Shown piece by piece: positions 34,419-43,342 of a DNA stretch of 64,000 nt. The stretch is from JAJZJT01 sp049964655 (GTDB lineage: Bacteria > Actinomycetota > Acidimicrobiia > Acidimicrobiales > RAAP-2), in the NCBI GenBank assembly GCA_049964655.1, contig JBMFXC010000002.1:4335-68334 (forward strand), given 5' to 3'. How positions within the stretch are numbered: the first letter of the stretch is position 1; each line of letters starts with the position of its first letter. The notes beneath the pieces were generated by a model. It worked only from the letters and a program-made list of their open reading frames with translations. It ran no database searches and had not been told where the DNA came from. Made by a program: the position numbers and the translations under genes.

Positions 34419-36531
34419 GGCCGCCGGCCTGCGCCCGGACGCCGCCCAGGTGCCAGGCGCCCGACCGCCGGCTCTTCGCAGGTCCGACACGGACTCGCGA
34501 GGTTGGGGACTGGTCGTCCTGGCTGGTGCCGTCTACCTGGTGCTCGCCGTCGGGCTGTGGTGGCACGTGTGGACGTCGCATCCGTCAGCGGTGACCACCT
34601 GCGGCTGTGGGGACGCTGCCCGCTTCACCTGGTTCTTCGCCTGGCCGGTGTTCGCCCTCGGTCACGGCCAGAGCCTCTGGCACTCGACGTGGCTGTTCCA
34701 CCCCAGGGGCTTCAACCTCCTCGACGACACGAGCGTGCTCGCGCTCACCGTGCCACTCGCCCCGGTCACGTGGCTCTGGGGGCCGGTGGCGGCGATGAAC
34801 GTGGCGGCGACGCTCGCCCCGGCGACCTCGGCCCTCGCCATGTTCGTGCTCCTGCGCCGGTGGGTGCGGCCCGTGCCGGGCGCCTTGGTCGGCGGTCTGC
34901 TCTACGGCTTCTCGCCGTTCGTGCTCACCGAGCTCGCGCTCAACCAGCTCAACCTGGCCGTACTGGTGGTGCCACCGCTCCTGGCCCTGGTGCTCGTCGA
35001 TCTCGTCTCGGGGAAACGCTCCCCCGTGCGCAGCGGGGTGTTCCTGGGCGTCCTGGCTGCCGTGCAGTTCTTCCTGAGCACCGAGATGCTCCTCATCGTG
35101 GTGGTCACCGGCGCCTGTGGGCTGCTCCTCGCCCTCGTTCGATGGTGGTGGCGCTTGCACCGCGGTCGGCTCGGCGAAGACGGTCCGGCCATCGCCCGAC
35201 GAGTCGTCGGCGGACTGGCGGCTGGGGCAGCGGTCGGGGCCGTCCTCCTCGCTGTGCCGGCCTGGTATGCCACGGCCGGTCCGTCGCACCTCTCCGGTCC
35301 GATCTGGGGGAACAGCGCCATCGACCACTTCGGCTCGACGCCGGCCACGTCGGTGGCACCGAGCCCCATGGCTGGGCTGGCCGCCGAGATGCACCACTTC
35401 GGGGGCTACCAAGGCCCGGCGCTTCCCGCGCTCGGTTACCTGGGAGCCGGAGTCGTCGCCCTCGTGGTCGTCGCCGCCCCCGTCTGGTGGCGACGGCCTC
35501 GGTACCAGCTCGTGGCATCGGTCGCCGCCGCCTCGTGGCTGCTGTCGCTGGCGCCGTCGGTGGCACCGATCGCCCCTTGGCGCGCCCTCGTCGACGTCCC
35601 CCTCGTCGGCAACATCGTCGAGGTCCGCTTCGCCGCGATCACCACGGGGTGCCTCGCCGTGTTGGCCGCCGTGGTGGTGGACCGCGCCAGCTCGACGGCC
35701 CCCGCGCTGCTTGGGCGCCGATCCGCCACGACCAGTCGACCCGTTGGGACCGACACAGTCGGCCCGTTCGCCGGGACCAGCCCGGGTGGCGCGGCAGGCC
35801 TCGTCGCGACAGCAGGCAGCAGGACGGCCGGGCACCCCCGGTGGCCTCGTCGACCGGAGCGCGGCGAAAGGCCGGGTGACATGGCCGCAGCCGTCGCCGT
35901 CGGGCTCGCCGTCGCGGTCACCCTCGGGGTGGCCGTCGGGCCCTCGGCCGCCGCCCTGGCCTCCAACCTTCCCCTCGTCGTCCAATCAGTGCGCGTTCCC
36001 CGATGGTTCGCCGATCCGCCCACTTCTGCTGGCCACCTCCCTGTTGTGCTGGCCTATCCGGCACCGTTCTCGGGGATCCAGTCGTCGATGGCGTGGCAGG
36101 CCCTCGGCGGGCTCCATGTCGCCATGGCGGGCGGTGGCGGACCGGCCAGCCTCCCGTCGCGGGCAGGTACCGCCCAGCCCGGGCTCGACGTGCTGTCGGC
36201 TGCCAGCATCGGCCTCGGGCCACCTCCCGTCCTCGACCGCACCGCCCTCGAGTCCGTCCTCGAGGCACTGCAGCTGTGGCGGGTGACCGTCGTCGTCGTC
36301 CCCCAGACGTCGTCGCTGCTCTCCTACGACCGTGGGCGAGGTGACCGGCTCGCCGCCACCTTGTTCACGGCAGCCATCGGCCGGAGACCCCTGCTCCAGA
36401 AGGGGTCCTGGGTGTGGATCGTGCCCGCCGGGTTGGTCCGCCCGGTGGCAGCCTCGGCCAGCCGGCTCGCCACCTGTGCAGCGCTCCCCGTCGCCGCGGC
36501 GGCGACGTGCGTCCTCGGAGGGTCGACGTGA
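34408..36531 (+). CDS. GT-C-like membrane protein, paralogue C
   Basis: 707-residue polytopic protein. Shared blocks: GLWWHVWTSHPSAVTTCGCG, DAARFTWFFAWP, LFHPRGFNLLDDTSVLAL, PLAPVTWLWGPVAAMNV, LLYGFSPFVLTELALNQLN, HHFGGYQGPALPALGYLGAG, MAWQALGGLHVAMAGGGGPA, SYDRGRGDRLAATLFTAAIG. The ATG at 34408 lies inside the end of the AftB-like gene (11-base overlap). A low-complexity Thr/Pro/Arg stretch (about 430-490) separates the membrane and C-terminal parts. Presumed glycosyltransferase-like membrane enzyme; no characterised relative recognised. Confidence 0.72.
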   Translation: MVAEAAGLRPDAAQVPGARPPALRRSDTDSRGWGLVVLAGAVYLVLAVGLWWHVWTSHPSAVTTCGCGDAARFTWFFAWPVFALGHGQSLWHSTWLFHPRGFNLLDDTSVLALTVPLAPVTWLWGPVAAMNVAATLAPATSALAMFVLLRRWVRPVPGALVGGLLYGFSPFVLTELALNQLNLAVLVVPPLLALVLVDLVSGKRSPVRSGVFLGVLAAVQFFLSTEMLLIVVVTGACGLLLALVRWWWRLHRGRLGEDGPAIARRVVGGLAAGAAVGAVLLAVPAWYATAGPSHLSGPIWGNSAIDHFGSTPATSVAPSPMAGLAAEMHHFGGYQGPALPALGYLGAGVVALVVVAAPVWWRRPRYQLVASVAAASWLLSLAPSVAPIAPWRALVDVPLVGNIVEVRFAAITTGCLAVLAAVVVDRASSTAPALLGRRSATTSRPVGTDTVGPFAGTSPGGAAGLVATAGSRTAGHPRWPRRPERGERPGDMAAAVAVGLAVAVTLGVAVGPSAAALASNLPLVVQSVRVPRWFADPPTSAGHLPVVLAYPAPFSGIQSSMAWQALGGLHVAMAGGGGPASLPSRAGTAQPGLDVLSAASIGLGPPPVLDRTALESVLEALQLWRVTVVVVPQTSSLLSYDRGRGDRLAATLFTAAIGRRPLLQKGSWVWIVPAGLVRPVAASASRLATCAALPVAAAATCVLGGST

Positions 36532-38591
36532 GGACCGGGCCGACCGATGATGACCCGGGTCGACGCCACGGACACCACGGACACCACAGCAGGACGGTGC
36601 TCCTCGGAGCGGCGCTCGCCTACCTCCTCCTCGCCGTCGTCCTGTGGTGGCAGGTGTGGTCCTCGGACCCGGCCTCCGTCACCACCTGCGGGTGTGGTGA
36701 CAGCTCGTTGTTCACCTGGTTCCTCGCCTGGCCGGCGTGGGCCATTGCCCACGGGCACTCGGTGCTGTGGTCGCGTGCCCTCTTCCACCCGCAAGGGGTG
36801 AACCTCCTCGCCAATACCAGCGAGCTCGCCTTCGGCGTGCCGCTCGCCCCCGTCACGTGGCTCTGGGGACCGATCGCCACCCTCGACGTGGCGCTCACCC
36901 TCAGCCCGGCGCTCACCGCGTTTGCCTGCTTTGCTCTCCTCCGTCGTTGGGTAGGCAACGGCCCGGTGGCCTTCCTTGGCGGGCTCGTCTATGGCTTCTC
37001 GCCGTTCGTGGTGGTGAACCTGTCGGACGCCCACCTGATGGACGGCACCTTGCTCGTCCTCCCTCTCGCCGTCCTTGCCCTCGACGAGCTCCTCGTCGGC
37101 TCCCGACTCCGCCCGGTGACGGTCGGCGTACTGCTCGGTCTCCTTGCCGCCGTCCAATTCTTCCTCGGTACCGAGCTACTGGTCATCACGGCCATGGGGA
37201 TCGCTGTCGGGCTGGTGCTCGTGCTCGCCTGGAGCCTCGCACGATCACGGGACCTCGTACGGCGACGGTGGCGACGGGTGGCCGTGGGTCTCGCTGCCGC
37301 AGCAGTGACCGGGGTGGTGCTCCTCGCCTACCCAGCCTGGTTCGCCCTGGCTGGGCCGTCACACTTCGGCGGCCTGATCTGGCCTCAGCTCCCTCCCCGC
37401 TTCGGTGGCGTCGCACTCCGGTCCTACGTCGACACGGCCGGGACATCCCCGTCGCTGCTCGCCCTCTCCCATGTAGTCGGTGGGTACCAGGGTCGGCGTC
37501 TCGGCAATCCCGTCTACCTCGGATGGCCCTTGCTCGGCGTCGTGCTGGCCGGTCTCGTGCTCTTCCGGCGCGATCGGCGCCTGTGGCTGGCGACCGCGGT
37601 CGGTGCGCTCTGCGCCTCGCTGACCGTCCAGGTCTTCGGCCACCCGTTTGCCCCCTGGCGGCTCTTCGGGCACCTCCCGGTCCTCGAGGACATCGTGCCG
37701 AGCCGGTTCCTTGCCGTCGTCGACCTGTGCGCGACCGTCGCCGTGGCGATCGTCGCCGACCGGGTCGGGTCGTGGGCATCCGGCAGGTGGGGGCGCCGTC
37801 AGTGCTCCGTCGCGGAGCCCACGCGCCTCTCCATCGGCACGTCTGCTCCGTCGATCCACGGCGCGCCACTCGTTCCGGGTACGCCGCTCGGCCATGGCCA
37901 AGCGCCTCGGGCCGGTCGGGCCGGTCGGGCTATCGGGGCCCTCGCTTCTCTCGCCGTGGTCGCCGTGGCGTTCGTCCCGATCGCCGCCCAGGTCGTGCCC
38001 GACAGCCCCCTTACCGCCGTGCGCGTGGCGGTCCCCCAGTGGTTCGCCCACCCACAGCCGGGGGCCGGACCGGGCGACGTCGTCCTGACCATCCCTGCGC
38101 CGTTCACGCTCGAACAGGGGGCGATGACCTGGCAGGCCGTCGCTGGCTTCCGGTACTCACTGGTGGGCGGCGGTGGTCCGGGGTCGGTACCGGCACGCTC
38201 GGGACGCGCCGGGCCCGCAGTGGCCATCCTTCAGCGGTTGGCCACGCCCGGAGGCGCTCCGCTGACCCTCGACCCCCGTGCCGTCGCCGAGCTCGACGCC
38301 GCGCTGACGGCTTGGCAGGCAACCACCGTGGTCATCGTGGACCAGCCCGACCTGCCCCGCTACGACCAACCGGTCGGGGCAGCTCCCATCGCCGCGCTCC
38401 TCACGGCTGCCATCGGGCGTTCCCCGCGACGAGCGGCCGGCGCCTGGGTGTGGACCGGTGTCGCCAGCCGCCACCCCCGACGGGTGCCCGAAGGAGCCCT
38501 CGCCGCCTGTGCCGATGCCGACCGCACCGGACCAGCCGGCGTCGGCGCGGTGGCGACATGCGTGCTCGTCGCGGCGTCGCGGTCAGGCTGA
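36528..38591 (+). CDS. GT-C-like membrane protein, paralogue D
   Basis: 687-residue polytopic protein, last gene of the rightward operon. The GTG at 36528 overlaps the preceding stop (GTGA). Shared blocks: VLWWQVWSSDPASVTTCGCG, DSSLFTWFLAWPAWAIAHG, LFHPQGVNLLANTSELAFGV, PLAPVTWLWGP, LVYGFSPFVVVNLSDAHLMD, MTWQAVAGFRYSLVGGGGPG, and GAWVWTGVA near the end. The S-Y-D-R-G motif of the others is altered to RYDQPVG. A His-rich N-terminus (RRHGHHGHHS) is unique to this copy. Confidence 0.72.
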   Translation: MRTGPTDDDPGRRHGHHGHHSRTVLLGAALAYLLLAVVLWWQVWSSDPASVTTCGCGDSSLFTWFLAWPAWAIAHGHSVLWSRALFHPQGVNLLANTSELAFGVPLAPVTWLWGPIATLDVALTLSPALTAFACFALLRRWVGNGPVAFLGGLVYGFSPFVVVNLSDAHLMDGTLLVLPLAVLALDELLVGSRLRPVTVGVLLGLLAAVQFFLGTELLVITAMGIAVGLVLVLAWSLARSRDLVRRRWRRVAVGLAAAAVTGVVLLAYPAWFALAGPSHFGGLIWPQLPPRFGGVALRSYVDTAGTSPSLLALSHVVGGYQGRRLGNPVYLGWPLLGVVLAGLVLFRRDRRLWLATAVGALCASLTVQVFGHPFAPWRLFGHLPVLEDIVPSRFLAVVDLCATVAVAIVADRVGSWASGRWGRRQCSVAEPTRLSIGTSAPSIHGAPLVPGTPLGHGQAPRAGRAGRAIGALASLAVVAVAFVPIAAQVVPDSPLTAVRVAVPQWFAHPQPGAGPGDVVLTIPAPFTLEQGAMTWQAVAGFRYSLVGGGGPGSVPARSGRAGPAVAILQRLATPGGAPLTLDPRAVAELDAALTAWQATTVVIVDQPDLPRYDQPVGAAPIAALLTAAIGRSPRRAAGAWVWTGVASRHPRRVPEGALAACADADRTGPAGVGAVATCVLVAASRSG

Positions 38592-38703
38592 GCCCGGAGC
38601 CCGCGAGCGCCACCGGGACCGCCGGTGAACTGCGACCCACTCGGGATGCAAGTGGACGCGCTTCCCCTGGCTGGTGTCCGCGGTCGGGGCGGGCGAGAAG
38701 CTG

Positions 38704-38730
38704 GGGTCGCTGGTCGGCGTGCAGCGACCC
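38704..38730. terminator. Candidate bidirectional terminator hairpin
   Basis: GGGTCGCTG (38704-38712) and CAGCGACCC (38722-38730) form a perfect 9-bp stem with a 9-base loop, midway between convergent paralogue D and recA. No U tract on either side. Confidence 0.45.
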
Positions 38731-38764
38731 AGGACGACGCCCTGTCGTCCCGGGTCGGCAACCG

Positions 38765-39817
38765 TCAGTCGAGCGTGATGGGCTGCTCGTCCGGGTCAAC
38801 GACGGCCGCCTCGTCGTCTCCTGTGCCATCGCTGTTGCGCGCCGCTAGGTGGTCACGCACCCGCTCGTCGATCTCCGCCATCAGCTGCGGGTTCTCGAGG
38901 AGGAACGTCTTGACGTTCTCGCGGCCCTGGCCGAGCTGTTCTCCCTCGTAGGTGAACCACGCCCCGGACTTCTTGATGAAGCCGAGCTCCACGCCGACGT
39001 CGAGCAGGGAGCCTTCGCGGCTGATCCCCTTGCCGAAGGTGATGTCGAACTCGGCCTGCTTGAAGGGCGGGGAGACCTTGTTCTTCACCACCTTGACCCG
39101 AGTTCGGTTCCCCACCTGGTCGGCACCGTCCTTGATCGTCTCGATACGCCGGATGTCGAGCCGCACCGAGGAGTAGAACTTGAGCGCGCGCCCGCCCGGC
39201 GTGACTTCGGGCGATCCGTACATGACGCCGATCTTTTCGCGCAGCTGGTTGATGAAGATGGCGATGGTGCGCGACTTGGAGAGCGTCCCGGTCAGCTTGC
39301 GGAGTGCCTGGGACATGAGCCGGGCCTGCAGGCCGACGTGGGAATCACCCATCTCGCCCTCGATCTCCGCCTTGGGGGTGAGGGCGGCGACCGAGTCCAC
39401 CACCAGGACGTCGAGCGCTCCCGAGCGGATGAGCATGTCAGCGATCTCGAGCGCCTGCTCGCCGGTGTCCGGCTGCGAGATGAGGAGGTCGTCGATGTTG
39501 ACTCCGATGGCCTTGGCGTACACCGGGTCCATGGCGTGCTCGGCGTCGATGTAGGCACAGATCCCACCGTTGCGCTGCGCCTCGGCCACCACGTGCATAG
39601 CGAGTGTCGACTTGCCCGAGGACTCGGGGCCGAAGATCTCCACGACCCGACCCCGCGGCAGGCCGCCGATCCCCAGGGCGAGGTCGAGCGCCAGGGCCCC
39701 GGTCGGAATGGCCTCGATGTTCATGTGGAGGTTCTCGCCCATCCGCATGATCGATCCCTTGCCGAACTGCTTTTCGATCTGGCCGAGCGCCATGTCGAGC
39801 GCCTTGTCGCGTTCCAT
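38765..39817 (-). CDS. recA: RecA recombinase
   Basis: Strand-exchange protein and SOS co-protease. 350 aa, normal length, no intein. Walker [10 protein letters not shown] at residues 63-71, Walker [13 protein letters not shown], the loop region [20 protein letters not shown] and [20 protein letters not shown] are all intact. The acidic tail ([15 protein letters not shown]) is typical. The ATG at 39817 has GAGGAGAAG upstream. A perfect SOS box lies 110 bases upstream. Odd: recX, the usual downstream neighbour in actinobacteria, is absent; convergent membrane genes occupy that place. Confidence 0.97.
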   Translation of the reverse strand: MERDKALDMALGQIEKQFGKGSIMRMGENLHMNIEAIPTGALALDLALGIGGLPRGRVVEIFGPESSGKSTLAMHVVAEAQRNGGICAYIDAEHAMDPVYAKAIGVNIDDLLISQPDTGEQALEIADMLIRSGALDVLVVDSVAALTPKAEIEGEMGDSHVGLQARLMSQALRKLTGTLSKSRTIAIFINQLREKIGVMYGSPEVTPGGRALKFYSSVRLDIRRIETIKDGADQVGNRTRVKVVKNKVSPPFKQAEFDITFGKGISREGSLLDVGVELGFIKKSGAWFTYEGEQLGQGRENVKTFLLENPQLMAEIDERVRDHLAARNSDGTGDDEAAVVDPDEQPITLD

Positions 39818-39927
39818 GTCCTCGCTTCTCCTCGATGCCGTCGTTGCTCCGTCGGGGCGACCCTACGAGCGGGGTGTGACGTCGGCGGTTCCTACGTCCG
39901 GCGGGGCCGCGCCGCACACTGTAGACC

Positions 39928-39941
39928 CGAACGCGTGTTCG
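39928..39941. promoter_or_regulatory. SOS (LexA) box of recA
   Basis: CGAACGCGTGTTCG fits the actinobacterial/Bacillus-type LexA consensus CGAACRNRYGTTYG at every position. On the minus strand a TACAGT -10 box (39923-39918) follows, so LexA bound here would block recA transcription. It lies only 18 bases from the end of thpR. Confidence 0.88.
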
Positions 39942-39959
39942 ATGGTGGATGGTTGGCCG

Positions 39960-40661
39960 TCAGCCGAGCCCGACCCGGCGGAGCACCCCGTAGCGCCCGC
40001 CCGAGGAGCGTTCGGCGCCGGACGGCACGGGCTCCGAGGCGGCCAGGACCACCTCGGTGACCCGCCAACGCGCACCGGCTCCCGGCACGGGAAGGCCGGC
40101 CGCTGAGCGGAGCGCCCCGCCACGCTCGCCGCGTGTCGCTGCCCGGCGTGCTCGGGCCACGGTGACGTGCCCGACAAATGCTCGTGACGACGAGCCGTCG
40201 GGAACGACGACCCCGGACCCGCCGACCGCACGCCGGAGCACACCGGCGAGCCGGTCGAGGCCGACGACGGGCACGACGAGCGCACCGGCACCGAGAACCA
40301 ACGTCTCGGCGCCGACCACGGCGTCGACGGGCGCAAGACCGACCGCGTCAGCCCCCGAGCCTCGAGCCTGCCCCTCCAGCGCGTCGAGACCGGCGAGGAC
40401 CGGCGCGACGGAGGCCCGGCCCAGGTACACAAGTGTGGCGTGACGGTCGACCTCTGGCACGACCCGCAACGCTGCGAAGGGCCGGCCCGTCTGCGGTGGT
40501 GCCGAGGGGTTCGGCGGCTCGTCGGGACCTGGGACGCCCGAGGCCGGCCGGTCCGATCCCGGGGTAGAGCGGGCGACAAGCTCCTCGGGGAGCAGGGTGG
40601 CGGCGAGCGCCGGAGGGGGCCAGGCGGCCATGAACAGCGCCACGGGCTCATTCTCGCCCAC
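39960..40661 (-). CDS. thpR: RNA 2',3'-cyclic phosphodiesterase (2H family)
   Basis: 2H phosphoesterase, historically named 2'-5' RNA ligase. The two catalytic H-x-T motifs are HATLVYLG (about residue 74) and HVTVARARR (about residue 164). N-terminal VALFMAAWPPPALAATL fits the family start. 233 aa, longer than usual through a Pro-rich insert (about 30-60) before the first motif. GTG at 40661 used; another GTG six codons later is possible and no strong ribosome site separates them. Upstream of recA on the same strand. Confidence 0.8.
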   Translation of the reverse strand: MGENEPVALFMAAWPPPALAATLLPEELVARSTPGSDRPASGVPGPDEPPNPSAPPQTGRPFAALRVVPEVDRHATLVYLGRASVAPVLAGLDALEGQARGSGADAVGLAPVDAVVGAETLVLGAGALVVPVVGLDRLAGVLRRAVGGSGVVVPDGSSSRAFVGHVTVARARRAATRGERGGALRSAAGLPVPGAGARWRVTEVVLAASEPVPSGAERSSGGRYGVLRRVGLG

Positions 40662-40794
40662 CCGACGGGTCGGATCGGTGCTCGAGGAAGCGTCCGGGGA
40701 GGCCGGCGAGCGACGTGGACCGGGAGCAGAAGGCCTGGCCGCAGTGAGCAGGCGCCCCTACCCCCCTCCGAGCCCCGACTAGCCTGCCGGGACG

Positions 40795-41979
40795 ATGAGC
40801 GATCCGACCTCTCCGACCCCGTCGCGCTCCGGTCGCGGCTCCGGTACCCGTACGCCCACCCGACGGGAGCTGCAGGGCCGTCGTGGCGGCCGGTCATCGT
40901 GGACCTGGCGCGTCGTCGCCGTCGTGGCGGCCGTCGCGGTGGTCGGCGGGACGATCGCACTGGTGGCCACGTCACACGGGCGGACCAGGCGTGCCGCTCC
41001 TGGCTCGAGGTCCCCATCGACCACCGCGGTACCGACGGCCACCGGGCCGACCTGCCCGCTCACCGGTCTCCCGGCGCCGGGCGGCGCCGTCCCACGACGA
41101 CCTGCCTTGGCCGTGAAGATCGGCAACTACCCCTCCGACCGACCGTCGGCCGGCCTCGACCACGCCGACGTCGTCTTCGAGGAACCGATCGAAGGCTCCA
41201 TCACCCGCCTCATCGCCGTGTTCCAGTGCCAGAGCCCACCGCTCGTGGGTGACATCCGGTCGGCTCGCGAGCCCGACGTCGCCATCCTCTCCCAGCTCTC
41301 CCATCCCCTGTTCGCCCACGTGGGAGGCATCAACCCGATCCTGAACCTCCTCAGCCAAGCCCCCATCACCGACCTCGACATGCTGGGCGGTCCCCCCGCC
41401 TCGGTCATCGTCCACGAACCGGGCACGTTCCCTCCCTACAACACGTTCGCCAGGCCCGCCTCGCTGTGGTCGCTCGTGCCGTCGGACACGACCCCACCGC
41501 AGCCGATCTTCACGTACTCGACCGCGCTGCCCGCCGGAGCGGTCGCCGGATCAGGCGCCTCGCTCCACATCCCCTTCTCCCACTACTCGGACGTGACCTG
41601 GACGTGGAACCCGTCCGGCGACGACTACCTGCGCGCCTACTCGGGGGTCCCCGACCGGCTGGTCGACGGGTCCCAGACGTCGACCACCAACGTCGTGGCG
41701 ATGACGGTGCAGACGTTCCTCGGTCCGTGGGTCGAGAACTCCGAAGGCAACCACGAGGTCGAGGTGACCGCCCTCGGCTCCGGCCCGGTGACGGTCGTCC
41801 GCAACGGAGCCGTCATCACCGGGACGTGGAACCGGACCTCGCTCACCTCGCCGGCCACTTTGACCTCGACCAGCGGGACGCCGATCACGCTCGCCCCGGG
41901 CAGGACCTGGGTCGAGCTCGTCCCCCAGGGGATCCCCGTGGTGGCCTCCCCCGGCGCACCGGCATCACCAGCTGGCTGA
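40795..41979 (+). CDS. DUF3048 (YerB-like) membrane-anchored protein
   Basis: 394-residue exported protein with one N-terminal membrane anchor (about 38-59, VVAVVAAVAVVGGTIALVA) and a short low-complexity linker. The DUF3048 core follows: CPLTGLPAP, RRPALAVKIGNYP, RPSAGLDHADVVFEEPIEGS, ITRLIAVFQ, VGDIRSAREPDV. The C-terminal half has the second DUF3048 domain (FLGPWVENSEGNHEVEVTAL). Function of the family is unknown; it is exported and often near envelope genes. A TAGCCT box ends nine bases before the ATG. Divergent from thpR. Confidence 0.85.
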   Translation: MSDPTSPTPSRSGRGSGTRTPTRRELQGRRGGRSSWTWRVVAVVAAVAVVGGTIALVATSHGRTRRAAPGSRSPSTTAVPTATGPTCPLTGLPAPGGAVPRRPALAVKIGNYPSDRPSAGLDHADVVFEEPIEGSITRLIAVFQCQSPPLVGDIRSAREPDVAILSQLSHPLFAHVGGINPILNLLSQAPITDLDMLGGPPASVIVHEPGTFPPYNTFARPASLWSLVPSDTTPPQPIFTYSTALPAGAVAGSGASLHIPFSHYSDVTWTWNPSGDDYLRAYSGVPDRLVDGSQTSTTNVVAMTVQTFLGPWVENSEGNHEVEVTALGSGPVTVVRNGAVITGTWNRTSLTSPATLTSTSGTPITLAPGRTWVELVPQGIPVVASPGAPASPAG

Positions 41980-42005
41980 GCGCCTGCGGCGACCGCCGGC
42001 GCCAC

Positions 42006-43295
42006 TCAGTCGGCAAGCAGGACGGGCAGGCGCCGACGCAGCAGATCGAGGGCGCTGATCGTCGCGTACTGCCGGATGCGTTGACGGTCGCCAGGGACGG
42101 CGAGCTCGGCCGACTCGGTCGCACCCCCCACGTGAGCGATACCGACGAACACCGTCCCCGGTGATCGACCGTCCTGCGGGTCGGGGCCGGCCACGCCGGT
42201 GACCGACAGCCCGACATCCGCACCCAGCACCCGGCACGCGCCGACGGCCATGGCTTCGGCGGCGGCGGCCGACACGACCGGGCCTTCGGGCACCTCGAGC
42301 ACCGAGTGCTTGACCTCCGTCGCATAGGAGACGACGCCACCGCGGAACCACGCGCTCGCCCCGGGCACGTTGACGAGCCGCGAGGAGACGAGCCCGCCGG
42401 TAAGGGACTCGGCCACGCCCAGCGTCAGATGTCGGGCGGTGACCGCTTTGGCGACGGCGTGCTCGATCGCTTCGTCGTCGACAGCGAAGACGACGTCGCC
42501 AGCCGCGTCGGCGAGGATGCGGCGGATCGTTTCCTCCTCGGCGTCCAGGCGGGCGCTGGCCGCGGCGTCGTCGGCAGCTCGCACGGTCACTCTCACCTTG
42601 ATCCCCTCGATCCCGCTGGCCAGAAAGGCGATCGTGGCCGTCTCGCCGCTCGAGGAGATTGCCGCTTGGTCGAGTGAACCGATGTGGGCTGCCAGGACGT
42701 CGGCGAGGCGCGACTCGGTCATCCCCCACGTGCGCAACACCCGACTGGCGATCACGCCTTCGGCCTCGCCGCGCTCACGGAGGCGACGCCGGAGATCGGG
42801 GACGATGCCGCGCTCGAACATGTCGGCCAGCTCGTAGGGAACACCGGGCACCGCGTAGACCACCTTGTGGCCGACCGGGCAGATCAACCCCGGAGCCGTC
42901 CCCTTGCGCTGTGGGATGACCGTCGCTCCCTCGGGAACGTCGGCCTGACGGGCGTTGGAGGGCGACATGGTGCGCCCTCGCGAGGAGAACAGAGCGGCGA
43001 TGCGCTCGAACACCGCCTCGTCGCGCGCGAGTGGGACGTTCATCACCTCGGCGATGGCCTCGCGGGTGATGTCGTCGTGGGTGGGCCCGAGCCCGCCGCA
43101 GACGATCACGCCATCACTCCGGGCCAGAGCCGTCCGCAGGGCAAGCACGATGCGGTCGTGGTTGTCGCCCACCGCCTGGTGGAAGTGGGAGGCGACGCCC
43201 ACGGCGGCCAGGTGCTCGCCCAGCCAGGCCCCGTTGGTGTCGGCGATCTGGCCGAGCAGCAGCTCGGTGCCGACCGCCACGACCTCGATCCTCAC
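42006..43295 (-). CDS. cinA: CinA-type nicotinamide nucleotide amidase/ADP-ribose pyrophosphatase-like protein
   Basis: 429-residue two-domain protein. N-terminal MoaB/MogA-like domain: VRIEVVAVGTELLLGQIADT, GGLGPTHDDITREAI. C-terminal CinA domain: LTLGVAESLTGGLVSSRL, FRGGVVSYATEVKHSVL, GLSVTGVAGPDPQDGRSPGT, the PncC-like NMN deamidase part. The start is fixed by homology at GTG 43295; it overlaps the stop of a 16-codon frame that itself overlaps the pgsA stop. The rimO-pgsA-cinA order is common in actinobacteria. Confidence 0.92.
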   Translation of the reverse strand: MRIEVVAVGTELLLGQIADTNGAWLGEHLAAVGVASHFHQAVGDNHDRIVLALRTALARSDGVIVCGGLGPTHDDITREAIAEVMNVPLARDEAVFERIAALFSSRGRTMSPSNARQADVPEGATVIPQRKGTAPGLICPVGHKVVYAVPGVPYELADMFERGIVPDLRRRLRERGEAEGVIASRVLRTWGMTESRLADVLAAHIGSLDQAAISSSGETATIAFLASGIEGIKVRVTVRAADDAAASARLDAEEETIRRILADAAGDVVFAVDDEAIEHAVAKAVTARHLTLGVAESLTGGLVSSRLVNVPGASAWFRGGVVSYATEVKHSVLEVPEGPVVSAAAAEAMAVGACRVLGADVGLSVTGVAGPDPQDGRSPGTVFVGIAHVGGATESAELAVPGDRQRIRQYATISALDLLRRRLPVLLAD

Positions 43296-43342
43296 GCTGG
43301 CCCGATCCGTGCCACCCCGGTCCGTGCCACCCGGGTCTTCAT
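43292..43342 (-). CDS. 16-codon coupling frame between pgsA and cinA
   Basis: ATG at 43342 overlaps the pgsA stop (ATGA); the frame MKTRVARTGVARIGPA ends in TGA overlapping the cinA GTG (GTGA). It exactly spans the 43-base spacer and includes a 15-nt duplication (GTGGCACGG... twice). It may keep ribosomes moving from pgsA into cinA. The product is probably not functional in itself. Confidence 0.4.
   Translation of the reverse strand: MKTRVARTGVARIGPA

Noticed and set aside
38765..39817. Intein in recA, as found in some actinobacteria
   Set aside because: The reading frame is the normal 350 residues with uninterrupted Walker and loop motifs.
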